Positions 36,992 through 45,959 of a DNA stretch of 64,000 nucleotides are shown here, one piece after another. Source of the stretch: Halomonas aestuarii (GTDB lineage Bacteria > Pseudomonadota > Gammaproteobacteria > Pseudomonadales > Halomonadaceae). The translations under genes and the position numbers were made by a program. Location: the NCBI RefSeq assembly GCF_001886615.1, contig NZ_CP018139.1:1-64000 (forward strand), given 5' to 3'. The notes beneath the pieces are model-generated. The model saw only the letters and a list, made by a program, of their open reading frames with translations. It searched no databases and was not told the origin of the DNA. How positions within the stretch are numbered: the first letter of the stretch is position 1; the number at the start of each line of letters is the position of its first letter.

Positions 36992-37825
36992 ATGACGCGC
37001 ACTGCCTTCTTCATCTCCGACGGAACCGGCATCACCGCCGAGGGCCTCGGGCGCAGCCTGCTGGCCCAGTTCGAGAGCGTCGAGATCCGCATGCTCACCA
37101 AGCCCTACATCGACTCCCTCGAGAAGGCTAATACCCTGGTGGCGATCATCGAGGCCACCGCGGTACGCGACGGCGCGCAGCCGATCATCATCGACACCAT
37201 CGTCGACGAGAGCATCCGCGAGGTGATCCGCAAGGCGCCGGGCTTCAAGGTCGACATCTTCTCGACCTTCCTCAAGCCCCTGGAGGAGGAACTGGAGGCC
37301 CACTCCTCCTACAGCGTCGGCCGCACCCATTCCATCGGCCGCGACGACGTCTACATGGACCGTATCCACTCGGTGCACTTCGCGCTGGACAACGACGATG
37401 GCGCCCGCACGCACCAGTATGACAAGGCCGACATCATCCTCGTGGGGGTATCGCGCTGCGGCAAGACCCCGACCTCGCTCTACCTGGCGCTGCAGTTCGG
37501 CATCCGTGCCGCCAACTACCCGCTCACCGAGGATGATCTGGACGAGAACGGCACCCTGAAGCTGCCCAAGGCCCTCGTGCCACATCGCCACAAGCTGTTC
37601 GGCCTGACCATCGACCCTCGTCGGCTGGCGGCGATCCGCCACGAGCGCCGGCCCAACAGCCGCTACAGCTCCATGGACCAGTGCGTCCAGGAGGTCGAAC
37701 AGGCCGAGGGACTCTATCGCCAGCTGCACATCCCCTACATCGACACCACCCGCTTCTCGGTGGAGGAGATCTCCACCCGGATGATCGCCGAGACCGGGCT
37801 GACGCGCCGCTTCTCGCCGCGCTAG
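36992..37825 (+). CDS. ppsR: PEP synthase regulatory kinase/pyrophosphorylase (PSRP)
   Basis: A 277-residue DUF299 protein starting [17 protein letters not shown]. The P-loop is GVSRCGKT (residues 152-159), and the [15 protein letters not shown] and [25 protein letters not shown] blocks are characteristic. The family uses ADP to phosphorylate, and phosphate to dephosphorylate, a threonine next to the catalytic His of PEP synthase, switching it off or on. Divergent placement from ppsA fits this role. Its TAG stop (37823-37825) overlaps the stop of the CoA-transferase on the other strand. Confidence 0.94.
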   Translation: MTRTAFFISDGTGITAEGLGRSLLAQFESVEIRMLTKPYIDSLEKANTLVAIIEATAVRDGAQPIIIDTIVDESIREVIRKAPGFKVDIFSTFLKPLEEELEAHSSYSVGRTHSIGRDDVYMDRIHSVHFALDNDDGARTHQYDKADIILVGVSRCGKTPTSLYLALQFGIRAANYPLTEDDLDENGTLKLPKALVPHRHKLFGLTIDPRRLAAIRHERRPNSRYSSMDQCVQEVEQAEGLYRQLHIPYIDTTRFSVEEISTRMIAETGLTRRFSPR

Positions 37826-39027
37826 CGGATCACGCCCTGGCGCCTCAGCCGGGCGATATCGTCCGCCGTGAGACCCATCTCGGCGAGGATCGCATCGCTG
37901 TCCTGGCCGAGCGCGGGCGGCGCGATCTCGCTGGTGGCGGACTCGCCGTCGAAGCGCAGCGGGTTGCTCACCTGGGGCACTCCCCGCGGGCCGTGCGCCA
38001 GGGTCCGATGCAGGCCACGATGGCGCACCTGGGGGTCGTCGAAGACCTCGGTCAGGGTATTGATGGGGCCCGCTGGGATGCCGCGCACCTCCAGCTCGGC
38101 GAGCCACTCGTCCCGCGACCGGTCCATCAGCAGCGCCTGGATCATCGGCACCAGCACCTCACGGTTGCCGACCCGGGCGGCGTTGGTGGCGTAGGCGGGA
38201 TCCTCGGCCCACTCCGGATGCCCCAGCAGGTCGGCGAGGCGGGCGAACTGGGCGTCGTTGCCCACGGTGAGCACCAGGTGACCATCGGCGCAGGCGAAGG
38301 CCTGGTAGGGCACGATGTTGGGATGGGCATTGCCGTGGCGCTCGGGCGACGTGCCGGTGACCAGCGTATTGAGGGCCTGGTTGGCGAGGGTCGCGACCTG
38401 GACGTCGAGCAGCGCCACGTCGATGTGGCGCCCCCTTCCGGTGCGCGCGCGCTCCTGCAGCGCGGCCAGCACGCCGACCGTGGCGTAGAGCCCGGTCATC
38501 ACGTCGGTGATGGCCACGCCGGTCTTCATGGGCATGCCGTCGGGCTCCCCGGAGAGGCTCATCAGCCCCCCCATGGCCTGGATCATGAAGTCATAGCCGG
38601 CGCGATGTGCATAGGGCCCGTCCTGGCCGAAGCCGGTGATCGAGCAGCCGATCAACCGCGGGTTGAGCTCCTTCAGGCGGGGGTAATCGAGGCCGTACTT
38701 CGCCAGGCCGCCTACCTTGAAGTTCTCGAGCAGGATGTCGGCGCCCTTGGCCAGTTCCCTGACCAGGGCCTGGCCGCCCTCGGTGGCGATGTCCACGGCC
38801 AGCGACTGCTTGCCGCGGTTGGCGCAGAGGTAGTAGGCCGCCACCCGCTCGGCCTCGTGGTCGCCATCCAGCCAGGGGGGGCCCCAGCCGCGGGTGTCGT
38901 CGCCCCGGGTGGGGTGCTCGACCTTGATCACCCGGGCGCCCAGGTCGGCCAGCAGCTGGCCGGACCAGGGTCCGGCCAGCACCCGCGACAGGTCCAGCAC
39001 CACCACGCCCTCGAGTGGTCGGGTCAT
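37822..39027 (-). CDS. CaiB/BaiF family CoA-transferase, probably glutarate-related
   Basis: A 401-residue class III CoA-transferase. N-terminal [17 protein letters not shown], then [10 protein letters not shown] and the catalytic Asp in [12 protein letters not shown] (D175). The fold dimerises as interlocked rings. It lies just downstream of gcdH, and this gene pair is widely seen where the transferase activates glutarate with succinyl-CoA, feeding glutaryl-CoA to GcdH. The exact acid is inferred from context. A GAGGAG ribosome site precedes the ATG. Its stop overlaps the ppsR stop as CTAG, leaving no room for a terminator. Confidence 0.87.
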   Translation of the reverse strand: MTRPLEGVVVLDLSRVLAGPWSGQLLADLGARVIKVEHPTRGDDTRGWGPPWLDGDHEAERVAAYYLCANRGKQSLAVDIATEGGQALVRELAKGADILLENFKVGGLAKYGLDYPRLKELNPRLIGCSITGFGQDGPYAHRAGYDFMIQAMGGLMSLSGEPDGMPMKTGVAITDVMTGLYATVGVLAALQERARTGRGRHIDVALLDVQVATLANQALNTLVTGTSPERHGNAHPNIVPYQAFACADGHLVLTVGNDAQFARLADLLGHPEWAEDPAYATNAARVGNREVLVPMIQALLMDRSRDEWLAELEVRGIPAGPINTLTEVFDDPQVRHRGLHRTLAHGPRGVPQVSNPLRFDGESATSEIAPPALGQDSDAILAEMGLTADDIARLRRQGVIR

Positions 39028-39053
39028 GACGGACTCCTCAGCAAGAAAGCGAT

Positions 39054-39076
39054 CGGCACCGAACCTGTCGGTGCCG
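39054..39076 (-). terminator. Hairpin between gcdH and the CoA-transferase gene
   Basis: 9-bp perfect arms (CGGCACCGA and its complement) with a five-base loop, in the 56-base gap. A short T-containing run (CGCTTTCTT) follows on the minus strand. It may partly terminate the gcdH message or stabilise it. Confidence 0.45.
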
Positions 39077-39083
39077 GGCAGGA

Positions 39084-40265
39084 TCAGCAGGTGAAGGCCT
39101 GGATACCGGTCTGGGCGCGCCCGAGGATCAGGGCGTGCACGTCATGGGTGCCCTCGTAGGTATTCACCGCCTCGAGGTTCATCACGTGGCGGATCACGTG
39201 GTACTCGTCGCTGATGCCGTTGCCGCCATGCATGTCGCGGGCCACGCGGGCAATATCCAGCGCCTTGCCGCAGTTGTTGCGCTTGATCAGCGAGATCGCC
39301 TCGGGCACCAGCTGGCCATCGTCGATCATTCGACCCACCCGCAGGGCGGCCTGCAGGCCGAGGGCGATCTCGGTCTGCATGTCGGCCAGCTTCTTCTGGA
39401 TGAGCTGGTTGGCGGCCAGGGGGCGGCCGAACTGCTTGCGCTCCAGGGTGTAGTCGCGGGCGGCATGCCAGCAGGCCTCGGCGGCGCCCATGGTGCCCCA
39501 GGCGATCCCGTAGCGGGCGCGGTTGAGGCAGGAGAACGGCCCCTTGAGCCCGGTGACGTTGGGCAGGCGCTGGTCGTCGGAGACCTCCACGTCCTGCATG
39601 GCGATCTGGCCGGTGATGGAGGCCCGCAGGCTGAACTTGCCCTCGATCTTGGGCGCGGAGAGACCCTTCATGCCCTTCTCGAGGATGAAGCCGTTGATCA
39701 CGCCCTCGTCGTCCCGGGCCCAGACGACGAAGACGTCGGCGATGGGGGAGTTGGTGATCCAGGTCTTGGTGCCGTTGATCCGCCAGCCACCGTCGGTGCG
39801 GGTGGCGCGGGTGCTCATGCCGCCGGGGTCGGAGCCATGGTCGGGCTCGGTGAGGCCGAACGCCCCCACCCACTCGCCGCTGGCCAGCTTGGGCAGGTAC
39901 TTCTCGCGCTGGGCCTCGCTGCCGAAGGCATGGATCGGATACATCACCAGACTCGACTGCACGCTCATCGCGCTGCGATAGCCCGAGTCGACCCGCTCCA
40001 CCTCGCGGGCGATCAGGCCGTAGCTGACGTAGTTGAGCCCGGCACAGCCGTAGCCGTCGATGGTCGCGCCGAGCAGGCCCAGCTCGCCCATCTCGTTCAT
40101 GATCTCGCGGTCGAAGCGCTCATGGCGGTTGGCCTCCAGCACCCGCGGCAGGAGCTTCTCCTGGCAATAGTCATGGGCCGTCTGCTGGACCATGCGCTCA
40201 TCTTCGTTGAGCTGGTCGACGAGGCGGAAGGGGTCGTCCCAAGTGACGGGGGTGATCTGGCTCAT
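39084..40265 (-). CDS. gcdH: Glutaryl-CoA dehydrogenase
   Basis: A 393-residue acyl-CoA dehydrogenase starting [19 protein letters not shown] at 40265. [15 protein letters not shown] (FAD and substrate loop), [16 protein letters not shown] and the catalytic base in TYEGTHD (Glu at about 371) are those of GcdH, which oxidises and decarboxylates glutaryl-CoA to crotonyl-CoA in lysine, tryptophan and glutarate breakdown. [16 protein letters not shown] is likewise GcdH-like. The downstream CoA-transferase probably supplies the substrate. A palindrome sits inside its promoter; no adjacent regulator gene is present. Confidence 0.94.
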   Translation of the reverse strand: MSQITPVTWDDPFRLVDQLNEDERMVQQTAHDYCQEKLLPRVLEANRHERFDREIMNEMGELGLLGATIDGYGCAGLNYVSYGLIAREVERVDSGYRSAMSVQSSLVMYPIHAFGSEAQREKYLPKLASGEWVGAFGLTEPDHGSDPGGMSTRATRTDGGWRINGTKTWITNSPIADVFVVWARDDEGVINGFILEKGMKGLSAPKIEGKFSLRASITGQIAMQDVEVSDDQRLPNVTGLKGPFSCLNRARYGIAWGTMGAAEACWHAARDYTLERKQFGRPLAANQLIQKKLADMQTEIALGLQAALRVGRMIDDGQLVPEAISLIKRNNCGKALDIARVARDMHGGNGISDEYHVIRHVMNLEAVNTYEGTHDVHALILGRAQTGIQAFTC

Positions 40266-40293
40266 GAGGGATCCTCGCGTGGCGTACCATGAA

Positions 40294-40322
40294 TTTCTAC
40301 ATTTCAGGCAAATGTAGACCAA
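40294..40322 (-). promoter_or_regulatory. gcdH promoter with embedded palindromic operator
   Basis: On the minus strand TTGGTC (40322-40317), 17 bases, TAGAAA (40299-40294). A perfect palindrome, TCTACATTT-N5-AAATGTAGA (40296-40318), fills the spacer and touches both hexamers, the expected position for a repressor or a spacer-twisting activator. Confidence 0.55.
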
Positions 40323-40367
40323 TAGCGTGTCGCTGCCAAGCCCATCGTCACCATCCCGAAGCCCGCT

Positions 40368-41747
40368 TCACGCCGCCCGACGAGCCAGATGGGCACGGAT
40401 CTGCCACCAGGCCAGCAGTCCGACCAGCAGGTTGGCCGCGAGCATGCCGGCAAAGACGCCGGTGCTGCCGGCCAGCCGGCCCCCCAGCCAGGCCAGCGGC
40501 ACGGTGAGCGCGAAGAGCCTGAACACTGACAGGCGCATGGCCAGGGCCGGTCGATGCAGGGCATTGAACGACGAGACCGCCAGGATCACCACGCCCTGGG
40601 CACCGAGGCCGAGGGGCACCAGCCACAGGAAGCTGCGCAGCACCCTGGCCACCGCCTCCTTCTCGGCATAGCCGGCCACCAGCCAGGGCGCCAGCCCCTG
40701 CAGCACCGCCCAGACCAGCAGCTGCCAGGCCAGCACGAAGACGAAGCAGCCCAGGATCGCCCGGCGCACTCGGTCGTGCTGGCCGGCCCCGGCGTTCTGG
40801 CTGACCAGGGGCGAGAGGGTCATCGAGAGCGCCAGCACGACGATCTGGGAGATGGCCTCGATGCGGGTGCCGACGCCGTAGCCGGCCACGGCGTCGTGAC
40901 CATGGTCGGCGATGATGCGGGTCACCAGTCCCAGGGCGATGGGCGTGAACACGCTGGTGAGGGCCGCCGGGCCCGCGATGCGCCCGAGCTCGCGCCAGGA
41001 GGCGGCAAGCCCCTGCGGGGTGAGACCGGCCAGGTCGAAGAGCTCGCGCAGTTCGCGGTGGACGACCAGCACCGCCGCCATCAGCCCCCAGCTGAGCACC
41101 GTGGCCAGCGCCGCCCCGGCCACGCCCAGCGCCGGGAAGGGGCCGACCCCAAAGATCAGCCACCAGTCGAGCAGCACGTTGACGCCGGCGGCCAGCGCCA
41201 TCATCAGCCCCTGGGTGGCGGTGTTGCCATGGGCGCGCAGGATGCTGTTGAGCACCCGCGGGACGATCATCGCGGGCGCGCCCAGGTACCAGATGCCCAT
41301 GTAGTCGCGGATGTGGGGCATCAGCACGTCGTCGGCCCCCAGCAGCCGGAACAGGGGGTTTAGAGTGGCCAGGCCCAGCAGCGTCATGGCGCCCCCCACG
41401 ACGAGCGTCAGCAGGGCCGCATCGGTGGCCCGACGACGCACCGCGCCGGCGTCGCCCTGCCCCAGCCGACGGGCCACCACCGCCGAGGTGCCGATGCCCA
41501 GCCCAATGGCCAGGCTGATGACCGTGAACACCACCGGGAAGGTGAAGGAGACCGCCGCCAGCTCCTCGGTCCCGAGCCGGGAGATGAACCAGGTATCCAC
41601 CAGGTTGAAGCTCATCATGGCGATCATGCCGCCGACCACCGGCAGGCTCTTGCGCAGCAGGGTGACCGCGATGGGCCCCTCGAGCAGGTCGCGGCGCGCG
41701 GCACGCGGGGCCGAGGAAGAGGAAGGCGAGGAAGCGGGCGAACTCAT
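40368..41747 (-). CDS. MATE family multidrug/metabolite efflux protein
   Basis: A 459-residue protein with about 12 membrane segments in two related halves. Starts at ATG 41747 (MSSPASSPSSSSAPRAARRDLLEGPIAVTLLRKSLPVVGGM); a long Arg-rich extension upstream is not membrane-protein-like and was left out. The wording MMSFNLVDTWFISRLGTEELAAVSFTFP in the first half and IEAISQIVVLALSMTLSPLVSQNAGAGQ in the second is typical of MATE transporters, which use Na+ or H+ gradients to export organic cations. The Ser/Pro/Arg-rich first 30 residues are disordered. A hairpin separates it from mmsB. Confidence 0.92.
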   Translation of the reverse strand: MSSPASSPSSSSAPRAARRDLLEGPIAVTLLRKSLPVVGGMIAMMSFNLVDTWFISRLGTEELAAVSFTFPVVFTVISLAIGLGIGTSAVVARRLGQGDAGAVRRRATDAALLTLVVGGAMTLLGLATLNPLFRLLGADDVLMPHIRDYMGIWYLGAPAMIVPRVLNSILRAHGNTATQGLMMALAAGVNVLLDWWLIFGVGPFPALGVAGAALATVLSWGLMAAVLVVHRELRELFDLAGLTPQGLAASWRELGRIAGPAALTSVFTPIALGLVTRIIADHGHDAVAGYGVGTRIEAISQIVVLALSMTLSPLVSQNAGAGQHDRVRRAILGCFVFVLAWQLLVWAVLQGLAPWLVAGYAEKEAVARVLRSFLWLVPLGLGAQGVVILAVSSFNALHRPALAMRLSVFRLFALTVPLAWLGGRLAGSTGVFAGMLAANLLVGLLAWWQIRAHLARRAA

Positions 41748-41763
41748 GCGGGCTCTCGACGAG

Positions 41764-41789
41764 AAACGGGCACGAAAGTGTGCCCGTTT
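41764..41789 (-). terminator. Terminator of the valine-degradation genes
   Basis: 10-bp arms (AAACGGGCAC with complement GTGCCCGTTT) and a six-base loop, 26 bases after the mmsB stop. The minus-strand arm ends in GTTTCTC. Confidence 0.6.
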
Positions 41790-41814
41790 TCGACGTCGCC
41801 TGACAGTCGCGAGG

Positions 41815-42717
41815 CTACTTCTCCTCGCCTTCCCGATAGAGGTTCTGGATGCTGGAGAAGTCGAGCTGGCCACTGCCCTGGGCACTGTGCAGGGCGAAGA
41901 GATTGCGCGCCTGGGAACCCATCGGCACGGTGGACTTCGACCCCAGCGCCAGCTCCCAGGCCAGTCCCAGGTCCTTGGCCATCAGGTCGGTCAAAAAGCC
42001 GCCCTGGTAGTCGCGGGAAGCCGCCGAGCCCTCCATCACCCCCGGCCAGGGGTTGTAGACATTGAGCGCCCAGTTGCCGCCACTGCTCTGCTTCATGATC
42101 TCGGACAGCACCGCCGGGTCCATGCCGTTCTTCACGCCCAGCGCCAGCGCCTCGGCGGTCCCCGACATCAGGACGCCCAGCAGCATGTTGTTGCAGATCT
42201 TGGCCACCTGGCCAGCGCCCACCTCCCCGGCATGGAAGATGTTCTTGCCCATGGCCTCGAGCAGGGGCTTGCCCTTCTCGTAACCGTCCTGATCCCCGCC
42301 GACGATGAAGGTCAGGGTGCCGGCCTTGGCACCCCCGACCCCGCCGGAGACCGGGGCATCCAGGTAGGTGAAGCCCCGCTCGGCGGCGGCGCCGCCCACG
42401 AGGCGGGCATCATCCGGAGCGATGGTCGAGGAATCGATCAGCAGCGGCTTGCCGTCCAGGGCGTCGAGCAGGCCCGGCGCGCCGTCGCGCCCCAGGTAGA
42501 GGCTCTTCACGTGGGCGCCGGCCGGCAGCATGGAGATCACCACCTCGGCGCCCGAGGCGGCCTCCTCGGCGCTGGCGGCGCGGCTCGCGCCCTCGGCTTC
42601 CAGCGCCTGGATGGCGCTCTCGACGAGGTCGAAGACGGTCACGTCGTGCCCGGCCTTGACCAGGTTGATGGCCATGGGGGCTCCCATGTTGCCCAGACCG
42701 ATAAAGGCGATGTTCAT
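41815..42717 (-). CDS. mmsB: 3-hydroxyisobutyrate dehydrogenase
   Basis: A 300-residue beta-hydroxyacid dehydrogenase. I chose ATG 42717 because AGGAG lies eight bases upstream; an ATG two codons earlier is too close to it. GLGNMG (7-12) binds the cofactor, DAPVSGG (120-126) is the substrate motif, and GQVAKICNNMLLG holds the catalytic K173 with N177. It oxidises 3-hydroxyisobutyrate to methylmalonate semialdehyde with NAD+. It is third in the valine-degradation run behind the dehydrogenase and the CoA hydrolase; the mmsA step is not in this window. Confidence 0.94.
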   Translation of the reverse strand: MNIAFIGLGNMGAPMAINLVKAGHDVTVFDLVESAIQALEAEGASRAASAEEAASGAEVVISMLPAGAHVKSLYLGRDGAPGLLDALDGKPLLIDSSTIAPDDARLVGGAAAERGFTYLDAPVSGGVGGAKAGTLTFIVGGDQDGYEKGKPLLEAMGKNIFHAGEVGAGQVAKICNNMLLGVLMSGTAEALALGVKNGMDPAVLSEIMKQSSGGNWALNVYNPWPGVMEGSAASRDYQGGFLTDLMAKDLGLAWELALGSKSTVPMGSQARNLFALHSAQGSGQLDFSSIQNLYREGEEK

Positions 42718-42784
42718 TGGCATGGCTCCTGTTGCGTTATGCGTTGTTCATGAAGGCGCGCGCGGCTCGGCCGATGCGGTGCCC

Positions 42785-43933
42785 TCAGTCGTTGCGATGG
42801 CCGAGGTCGCGCAGCGGGTGTGACTCGCGGGACCAGCGCGTGGTCACCAGGGCCTGGATGTCGGCCTCGGGCACCGCGGCCACGGAGGCATGGGACCAGC
42901 GGGGCGACTTGTCCTTGTCGACGAGCAGGGCCCGGACTCCCTCGACGAAATCCCCCTCGCGGCAGCATTGCACCGAGAGACTGAGCTCGTCGCGGAAGGC
43001 ATCGGCGAGGCTCGTGTGGGCATGGCGCTCGAGCATCCGCCACACCAGCTGGGCACTCATCGGGCAGCCGGCCTCGAGCCGGGCGCGGTTGGCGGCGAGC
43101 CAGGCATCCTCGGTGGTGTCGCGCAGGATGCGCCGGACCGCCGTCGGGGCATCCACCCGGCCCACCAGCGACTGGAGATGGTCGAGATGCGGCCAGACCT
43201 GGCCGGCCGGCGCCTGCCCCCGGTCCTCCTGGTCGTCGAGCACGGACTGCACCCCGGCCCGCAGGGCCCGCGGGGCGCGATCCCCGTAATCGGCCTCCTG
43301 GAGGGCGCCAAGCAGCGCCTCGCGGCGCTCCCGCGGGATGAAGCGGTCGGCCATGCCCAGGTCGAGGGCATCCCGGGCATTGAGCTGGGCGCCGGTGAGG
43401 CCCAGATAGGCCCCCACCCCGGCGGGCATGCGACCCAGGAACCAGCTCGCCCCGATGTCGGGATAGAGGCCGATGGTGATCTCCGGCATGGCGATACGTG
43501 TGGTCTCGGTCACCAGGCGCTGGGAGCCGCCGGCCATCAGGCCCAGCCCCCCGCCCATGACGATGCCGTCTCCCCACACCATCAGGGGCTTCGGATAGGT
43601 GTGGATGCGGTAGTCGAGGCGATACTCCGCCATGAAGTAGGTCTCGGCGAAGAGGCCGTCGCGCCCGGCACCGCGGTTCTCGCCCTCCTCGGTCAGCGAG
43701 CGGTAGAGGGCCACCACGTCACCGCCGGCACAGAAGGCCTTCTCCCCGCTGCCCTCGAGCCACACGGCCACCACGCTGCGATCCACCGCCCAGGCCTCGA
43801 GCTTGGCGTCGAGCTGGCGGATCATCTCCAGCGACAGGGCGTTGAGCGACTTCGGGGCATTGAGGGTGGCCACGCCGATGCGGCCGCCGTCGCGGGTGGG
43901 CAGCTCGTCGAAGAGCACTGCAAGGTCCGACAT
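42785..43933 (-). CDS. 3-hydroxyisobutyryl-CoA hydrolase (crotonase fold)
   Basis: A 382-residue crotonase-superfamily protein, longer than simple enoyl-CoA hydratases (about 260). KAFCAGGDVVALY (oxyanion hole) and MPEITIGLYPDIGASWFL with Glu 151 and Asp 159 match the hydrolase branch, in which this pair activates water. The C-terminal 120 residues form the extra helical region of HIBCH enzymes. It should release 3-hydroxyisobutyrate from its CoA ester, between the acyl-CoA dehydrogenase and mmsB steps; the enoyl-CoA hydratase of the pathway is not encoded here. The gene is often annotated simply as an enoyl-CoA hydratase/isomerase. Confidence 0.88.
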   Translation of the reverse strand: MSDLAVLFDELPTRDGGRIGVATLNAPKSLNALSLEMIRQLDAKLEAWAVDRSVVAVWLEGSGEKAFCAGGDVVALYRSLTEEGENRGAGRDGLFAETYFMAEYRLDYRIHTYPKPLMVWGDGIVMGGGLGLMAGGSQRLVTETTRIAMPEITIGLYPDIGASWFLGRMPAGVGAYLGLTGAQLNARDALDLGMADRFIPRERREALLGALQEADYGDRAPRALRAGVQSVLDDQEDRGQAPAGQVWPHLDHLQSLVGRVDAPTAVRRILRDTTEDAWLAANRARLEAGCPMSAQLVWRMLERHAHTSLADAFRDELSLSVQCCREGDFVEGVRALLVDKDKSPRWSHASVAAVPEADIQALVTTRWSRESHPLRDLGHRND

Positions 43934-43967
43934 CCGGGGATCTCCTGGATCTGGTGATAGGGAACGG

Positions 43968-45134
43968 TTACTGGAGCGACTCGATGACGCCGTCGGCCAG
44001 CAGGCGACGGGCGACGATCAGGCGCATGATCTCGTTGGTGCCCTCCAGGATCTGGTGGACCCGGGTATCGCGCACCAGCCGCTCCAGGGGATATTCACGG
44101 ATGTAACCATAGCCGCCATGCAGCTGCAGGGCCTCGTTGCAGACGTTGAAGCCCATGTCGGTGGCGAACCGTTTGGCCATGGCGCAGTGGGCCGTGGCCT
44201 CGGGATCGCCCTGGTCGAGGCGCCAGGCGGCGTGACGCACCATCAGCCGGGCCGCGGTGAGCTCGCTGGCCATGTCGGCCAGCTTGAACTGCAGGGCCTG
44301 GAAGCTCGACAGCTCGCGGCCGAACTGCTTGCGCTCGGCCAGGTAGTCCCGCGACAGGGTCAGGGCCTGCTGGGCCGCCCCCAGGGAGCAGCTAGCGATG
44401 TTCAGGCGCCCCCCATCGAGGCCCTTCATGGCGAACTTGAAGCCCTCGCCCTCCTCGCCGAGGCGGTTGGTGACCGGCACCCGCACGCCATCGAAGCTGA
44501 CCAGGCGGGTCGGCTGGCTCTTCCAGCCCATCTTCTCCTCGTTCTTGCCGTACTCGATGCCCGCCGCATCCGCCGGCACCACGATCGCCGAGACGCCGCC
44601 GGCCCCGCTGTCAGGCCCACCGGTACGGGCCATCACCACCAGCACCTCGGTGGCTCCCGCGCCGGAGATGAACATCTTGCTGCCCGAGATGACGTACTCG
44701 TCGCCCTCCCTGACGGCCTTGGTGCGCAGGCTGGCCGCATCGGAGCCTGCCCCCGGCTCGGTCAGGCAGTAGGAACCCAGCGCCTCGCCGGCCACCATGG
44801 CGGGCACCCAGGCCTCGCGCAGGGCATCATCGCCCCAGCTGGCGATCATCCAGGTCACCATGTTGTGGATGGTCAGGTAGGCGGTGGTGGCGATGCAGCC
44901 CTGGGAGAGCTGCTCGAAGATCAGCGAGGCCTCGAGCCGCGAGAGGCCGAGGCCCCCATGCTCCTCCGGGGTGTAGATGCCTAGGAAGCCGGCCTCGCCC
45001 GCCCGGCGGATGACGTCCACCGGAAAGTGGGAGCTGGCGTCCCAGTCGGCGGCGTGGTCGGCCAGCTCGGCGCGGGCGAAGTCGGCGGCGGCCGAGGCCA
45101 GCGCCTTCTGGTCATCGGTCAGGGAGAAGTCCAT
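43968..45134 (-). CDS. Acyl-CoA dehydrogenase, probably isobutyryl-CoA specific
   Basis: A 388-residue flavoprotein dehydrogenase: YCLTEPGAGSDAASL, FISGAGATEVLVVMART and catalytic Glu in ILEGTNEIMRL (about residue 364). The 'TTAYLTIHNMVTWMI' segment resembles ACAD8-type isobutyryl-CoA dehydrogenases. It should oxidise isobutyryl-CoA to methacrylyl-CoA, passing electrons to ETF. First gene of a three-gene reverse-strand run with the hydrolase and mmsB (gaps of 34 and 67 bases). The 283-base upstream gap, shared with divergent liuR, holds two operator-like palindromes. Confidence 0.9.
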   Translation of the reverse strand: MDFSLTDDQKALASAAADFARAELADHAADWDASSHFPVDVIRRAGEAGFLGIYTPEEHGGLGLSRLEASLIFEQLSQGCIATTAYLTIHNMVTWMIASWGDDALREAWVPAMVAGEALGSYCLTEPGAGSDAASLRTKAVREGDEYVISGSKMFISGAGATEVLVVMARTGGPDSGAGGVSAIVVPADAAGIEYGKNEEKMGWKSQPTRLVSFDGVRVPVTNRLGEEGEGFKFAMKGLDGGRLNIASCSLGAAQQALTLSRDYLAERKQFGRELSSFQALQFKLADMASELTAARLMVRHAAWRLDQGDPEATAHCAMAKRFATDMGFNVCNEALQLHGGYGYIREYPLERLVRDTRVHQILEGTNEIMRLIVARRLLADGVIESLQ

Positions 45135-45282
45135 GGGGAATCCCTCTTCTTGTTCGGCTATGGGTGAGTTCGGCTAAGGATGAGTGCCGTCCTGAGGCGG
45201 TGGTCCGCACCGCGCTGACCCGAGGGTCGCTAGCGGGGAGGACCGGCGGGCACCGTCTCCCCGGTCCGGCCGGCTGGACACC

Positions 45283-45302
45283 AACCTAGCACTTGCTAGG
45301 TT
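45283..45302. promoter_or_regulatory. Perfect palindrome upstream of the valine genes
   Basis: AACCTAGCA-CT-TGCTAGGTT: nine-base arms, two-base centre. On the minus strand it begins within GATAAACC, a plausible -10 (GATAAA, with TTGTTC 18 bases upstream), so a bound protein would block initiation of the acyl-CoA dehydrogenase operon. The form suits a TetR-family dimer, not LiuR. Confidence 0.65.
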
Positions 45303-45334
45303 TATCCCATATCACCCCATGGTCGAACAAGCAC

Positions 45335-45350
45335 TTTACGTTAACGTCAA
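45335..45350. promoter_or_regulatory. LiuR-type operator between the valine operon and liuR
   Basis: TTTACGTTAACGTCAA is a near-perfect palindrome close to the known gammaproteobacterial LiuR site (TTTACGTTAACGTAAA type). It lies upstream of liuR and faces the divergent valine genes, so it can serve both. On the plus strand TTTACG is 17 bases from TAGTGT (45358-45363). Confidence 0.7.
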
Positions 45351-45376
45351 CCTCGTCTAGTGTTGCCAGACGAGGT
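45350..45376 (+). other. Inverted repeat in the liuR leader
   Basis: ACCTCGTCT at 45350-45358 and its complement AGACGAGGT at 45368-45376 (nine-base arms, nine-base loop). It lies over and just after the putative -10 of liuR, so it may be a second operator or an mRNA hairpin. Confidence 0.45.
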
Positions 45377-45417
45377 GGGAAACCGCCGGTTCACCGCCCG
45401 GTCACAGGATCAACGTC

Positions 45418-45861
45418 ATGACACAGCCAACCTCCCCGGACACCGCGAGCGGCCAGGAGGCCCTGCCGCGCCAGCACCGACAGTACACCATCGGTGAGCT
45501 GGCGAGGATGTTCGAGGTCACGCCCCGGACCATCCGCTTCTACGAGCAGGAGGGGCTGCTGGCGCCGCGCCGCGAGGGACAGAAGCGCATCTACCACGAG
45601 AAGGACCGGGTGCGTCTCAAGCTGACCCTGCGCGGCAAGCGTCTGGGATTCTCGCTGGCCGAGATCCGCGAGGTGGTCATGATGTATGACGCCATGCCCG
45701 ACGGTAACGCGCGTCAGCTGTGGCGCCTGCTGGAGATCCTGGCCGACAAGCGCGCCAACCTCGAGCGCCAGCTGGAGGATATCCGCCTGATGCGCATGGA
45801 GCTCGACGACGTGGACCACCGCGCCCGGGAGGTCCTGCGCAACCTGGGCCACGAGGCCTGA
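45418..45861 (+). CDS. liuR: MerR-family regulator LiuR
   Basis: A 147-residue MerR protein. The winged helix starts YTIGELARMFEVTPRTIRFY (about residues 22-41), continues with QEGLLAPRREGQKRIY, and is followed by the dimerising helix (ADKRANLERQLEDIRLMRME). No metal-binding cysteines are present, as expected for LiuR, which controls branched-chain amino-acid and fatty-acid breakdown. LiuR-like palindromes lie on both sides of the gene (45335-45350 and 45916-45928), consistent with control of itself, the divergent valine genes and the downstream acyl-CoA synthetase. Confidence 0.88.
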   Translation: MTQPTSPDTASGQEALPRQHRQYTIGELARMFEVTPRTIRFYEQEGLLAPRREGQKRIYHEKDRVRLKLTLRGKRLGFSLAEIREVVMMYDAMPDGNARQLWRLLEILADKRANLERQLEDIRLMRMELDDVDHRAREVLRNLGHEA

Positions 45862-45915
45862 GCGCCGGGCGAGCGGTCCCGCCAAGACCGGACACACACC
45901 ACGACGTCATCCTGC

Positions 45916-45928
45916 GTTTCACGTAAAC
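45916..45928. promoter_or_regulatory. Second LiuR-like site, upstream of the acyl-CoA synthetase
   Basis: GTTT-C-ACGTAAAC is a short imperfect palindrome sharing the CGTAAA core of LiuR sites, 32 bases before the synthetase ATG. Confidence 0.5.
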
Positions 45929-45959
45929 CGCCACAGGCAACAACAAGACGAGAAACACC

